Shown piece after piece: positions 61,969 through 64,000 of a DNA stretch of 64,000 bases; position 1 is the stretch's first letter, and every line of letters begins with the position of its first letter. The stretch lies in NCBI RefSeq assembly GCF_000380245.2, contig NZ_HG428742.1, positions 1 through 64,000 on the forward strand, given 5' to 3'. Origin of the DNA: Bacillus massiliigorillae. Its GTDB lineage: Bacteria > Bacillota > Bacilli > Bacillales > DSM-1321. Under the pieces are notes generated by a model, which saw only the letters and a list, made by a program, of their open reading frames with translations, was not told the origin of the DNA and made no database searches. Made by a program: the position numbers and the translations under genes.

Positions 61969-63312
61969 ATGGGAAGAGAAAAAATTTTTTATAAAACCAA
62001 AAATGGTTTAAGTTTAGAAGAAATTAATAACACAGTATCTATACCTAAAAACGCAGGTTTTTGGAAGAAGCTACTTGCGTATTCTGGACCTGGGGCTCTA
62101 GTTGCTGTTGGTTATATGGATCCAGGAAATTGGGTGACATCAATAGCTGGCGGGGCACAGTTTGGCTATTTATTAATATCAGTTATTCTTATTTCTAGTC
62201 TTATTGCAATGTTACTGCAAAGTATGGCAGCTAAATTAGGGATTGTAACGGGAATGGATTTAGCACAGGTCACTCGATTGAAAACCGGGATGAAAGTGGG
62301 CTTTATATTATGGATTCTCACTGAATTAGCAATAATGGCAACTGATATTGCCGAGGTTATTGGGAGCGCAGTTGCACTTAAATTATTATTTAATTTACCT
62401 TTATTAGTTGGTGTCATTATTACTGTATTAGATGTTTTTCTTTTATTAATACTAGCACGGTTTGGTTTTCGGAAGGTTGAAGCAGTTGTTATTACACTAA
62501 TTGCAACCATTTTAATTGTTTTTCTTTATGAAGTGATTCTTTCTCAACCAAATATAGCTCAGTTGTTTTCTGGATTTATTCCAAAGCCTGAAATTGTCAC
62601 AAACGAGGGAGCTTTATTTATTGCATTAGGTATCGTTGGTGCAACAGTAATGCCACATAATTTATATTTACATTCATCCATTGTTCAAGCACGGAAATAT
62701 AATAGAAATAATAGAGCAGAGCTAAAAGAAGCTGTAAAATTTGCTACGATTGATTCTAATATTCAGTTATCAATTGCTTTTGTAATCAACTGTTTATTAT
62801 TAATTTTGGGTGCTGCTTTATTTTTTGGATATAGTGGTCCATTAGATACACTTGGCCAATTACATCGTGCATTAAACGATTCTTCGATTGTTGGTGCAAT
62901 AGCTAGTCCAGTTTTAAGTACCTTGTTTGCAGTTGCTTTACTTGCATCTGGTCAAAATTCAACTATTACAGGTACATTAACCGGCCAAATCATAATGGAA
63001 GGTTTTATTCATATGAAAATGCCAATGTGGGCTAGAAGAATGCTCACAAGAATAGTGGCAATCATACCTGTAATTGTTTGCATTGTTCTTTTTGGGGATA
63101 GTGAATCTGTTGTTGAAAAACTATTAATTTATACACAAGTATTTTTAAGTGTTGCTTTACCATTTTCAATTATCCCATTAACTATATTTACAAGCGACAA
63201 ACAATTAATGGGCGAATTTAGAAACAAGATGTGGGTAGTAATTTTAGCTTGGATCACCACGGTCGTTTTAACCGTTTTGAATATTTGGCTAATCATCACT
63301 ACTTTTCAGTAA
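61969..63312 (+). CDS. mntH: Nramp-family Mn2+/divalent metal:H+ symporter
   Basis: About 447 residues, eleven to twelve helices. It has the Nramp metal-binding motifs GYMDPGNW in helix 1 and VGATVMPHNLYLHSS in helix 6, and the LLASGQNSTITGTLTGQIIMEGF signature. I choose the ATG at 61969, with GGGGTGA six bases upstream; a GTG at 61960 overlaps that site. The MntR-like operator upstream fits manganese repression. Confidence 0.9.
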   Translation: MGREKIFYKTKNGLSLEEINNTVSIPKNAGFWKKLLAYSGPGALVAVGYMDPGNWVTSIAGGAQFGYLLISVILISSLIAMLLQSMAAKLGIVTGMDLAQVTRLKTGMKVGFILWILTELAIMATDIAEVIGSAVALKLLFNLPLLVGVIITVLDVFLLLILARFGFRKVEAVVITLIATILIVFLYEVILSQPNIAQLFSGFIPKPEIVTNEGALFIALGIVGATVMPHNLYLHSSIVQARKYNRNNRAELKEAVKFATIDSNIQLSIAFVINCLLLILGAALFFGYSGPLDTLGQLHRALNDSSIVGAIASPVLSTLFAVALLASGQNSTITGTLTGQIIMEGFIHMKMPMWARRMLTRIVAIIPVIVCIVLFGDSESVVEKLLIYTQVFLSVALPFSIIPLTIFTSDKQLMGEFRNKMWVVILAWITTVVLTVLNIWLIITTFQ

Positions 63313-63350
63313 TTTCAGTTAGGTTGGTTATTATATATACATCAATATAT

Positions 63351-63382
63351 AGCATGTTTTTTCATTATGAATAAAACATGCT
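63351..63382 (+). terminator. Terminator of mntH
   Basis: AGCATGTTTT ... AAAACATGCT stem followed by ATTTTAT, about 40 bases after the mntH stop codon. Confidence 0.75.
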
Positions 63383-63611
63383 ATTTTATATTCATTGATA
63401 TTATTACTAAATTTGGTAATACAAAAAAACACGCTTAACCTAATTAGCTAAATATTTAAAACAGTGGACTTCTATGAGCATTTTTAATATATCGGCTCAG
63501 TGCATAAAGTCTCTAATCCAAGTGAATTATTTCACAAAAATAGGCTAATCCATGCCTCCCTCCAAGAAAAATTTGCTTTTTAACATCAAAACGATTTCAT
63601 TACAGAGTTAA

Positions 63612-64000
63612 CTATTTTAATAACTCAGTAATGAAAATCATGGTTAACAACCCTATAACAAAGGAGAACGTTGCGGATCGTTCATTGCCATCACCATGAC
63701 TTTCTGGAATCAATTCTTTATATACAACAAACAACATGGAACCTGCTGCAAAAGCCAATCCATAAGGAATGATATCTAAATATTTGCCTGTCAATTGTAA
63801 GCCGATAAATGATGAAACCAATTCAATTGTTGCTGTAATAGATGTATATAAGAGAGCTTGTCCCTTTGGCGTTTGATTAGCAATTAAAAATAAACAGACT
63901 AGAAATCCTTCCGGTATGTTTTGTAGACCTATCGCTAGAGATACAAGCGAACCTAAATCATCTAGATGACTAGCATAACTAACCCCCACCGATAAACCTT
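63612..64000 (-). CDS. ZIP-family metal transporter (partial, cut by window end)
   Basis: At least 128 C-terminal residues; the frame stays open to the window edge (GLSVGVSYASHLDD...). The metal-site motif AIGLQNIPEGF and later helices (SMLFVVYKELIPESHGDG, FVIGLLTMIF) are those of ZIP zinc/divalent-metal importers of the bacterial ZupT type. The N-terminal half lies beyond 64000. Confidence 0.85.
   Translation of the reverse strand, partial: GLSVGVSYASHLDDLGSLVSLAIGLQNIPEGFLVCLFLIANQTPKGQALLYTSITATIELVSSFIGLQLTGKYLDIIPYGLAFAAGSMLFVVYKELIPESHGDGNERSATFSFVIGLLTMIFITELLK

Noticed and set aside
1..64000. tRNA, rRNA or complete insertion sequences
   Set aside because: No tRNA-like cloverleaf, rRNA motif or transposase frame was recognised by eye.

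Overview
The window looks like chromosome of a Bacillus cereus-group Firmicute. The base composition is low-GC, there are AGGAGG-type ribosome binding sites, S-layer-homology (SLH) surface enzymes, and several copies of a modular intergenic repeat of the kind described in this group (bcr-like). Most products resemble B. cereus/thuringiensis/anthracis proteins. This assignment comes from recognising families; no database was searched.

Left part (1-31 kb), mostly housekeeping and sugar genes: cardiolipin synthase; the yjlC-ndh NADH dehydrogenase pair behind a Rex-like box; an SLH-anchored alpha/beta hydrolase; a sucrose locus (scrB, scrA, scrR) with GGAACCGGTTCC operators and a cre-like site; a crotonase-family protein; a P-loop/Asp23-like protein; a YitT protein; an ogt-alkA DNA alkylation repair pair; a HAD phosphatase; an SLH-anchored GH10-like enzyme; an antibiotic-resistance-type ABC-F gene with a clear attenuator leader; an archaeal-type phosphoglycerate mutase beside a truncated anion transporter and a truncated LysR gene that meet at an apparent deletion scar; an MFS exporter; and a MurNAc operon (murQ, murP, broken mupG, murR).

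Middle part (31-51 kb), betaine/carnitine-type metabolism: a PAS-AAA+-Fis sigma-54 activator; a Rieske oxygenase plus permease with a TetR operator between the -35 and -10; a TetR regulator, a DMT exporter and an MFS transporter. Then comes one long minus-strand gene set, caiT-caiA-caiB-fixA-fixB-fixC-fixX-caiC-maoC. This is the enterobacterial crotonobetaine/carnitine reduction system with its FixABCX electron-transfer proteins placed inside it, and a MaoC-type hydratase where crotonase-type CaiD would be expected.

Right part (51-64 kb): a FecCD-type ABC uptake system lies downstream of a three-gene [FeFe]-hydrogenase unit (catalytic subunit with complete H-cluster motifs, TAT-signal small subunit, cytochrome b). 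After it come an MFS exporter with its MerR regulator and a 19-bp-spacer promoter, an indolepyruvate/pyruvate decarboxylase-type enzyme, an Nramp Mn transporter with an MntR-like operator, and a partial ZIP transporter cut by the window end.

The most striking observation is regulatory. Three near-identical sigma-54 promoters (TTGGCACG-N4-TTGCA) stand in tandem upstream of caiT, and a fourth almost identical copy stands upstream of the hydrogenase operon. Both regions also carry GTAAAA/TTTTAC-type palindromes that look like enhancer sites, and the cai region has Fnr-type TGTGA-N6-TCACA boxes. I infer an anaerobic regulon in which hydrogen oxidation at the membrane and carnitine/crotonobetaine reduction are expressed together and may be joined through the menaquinone pool and FixABCX. 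The hydrogenase maturases HydE/F/G are not in this window.
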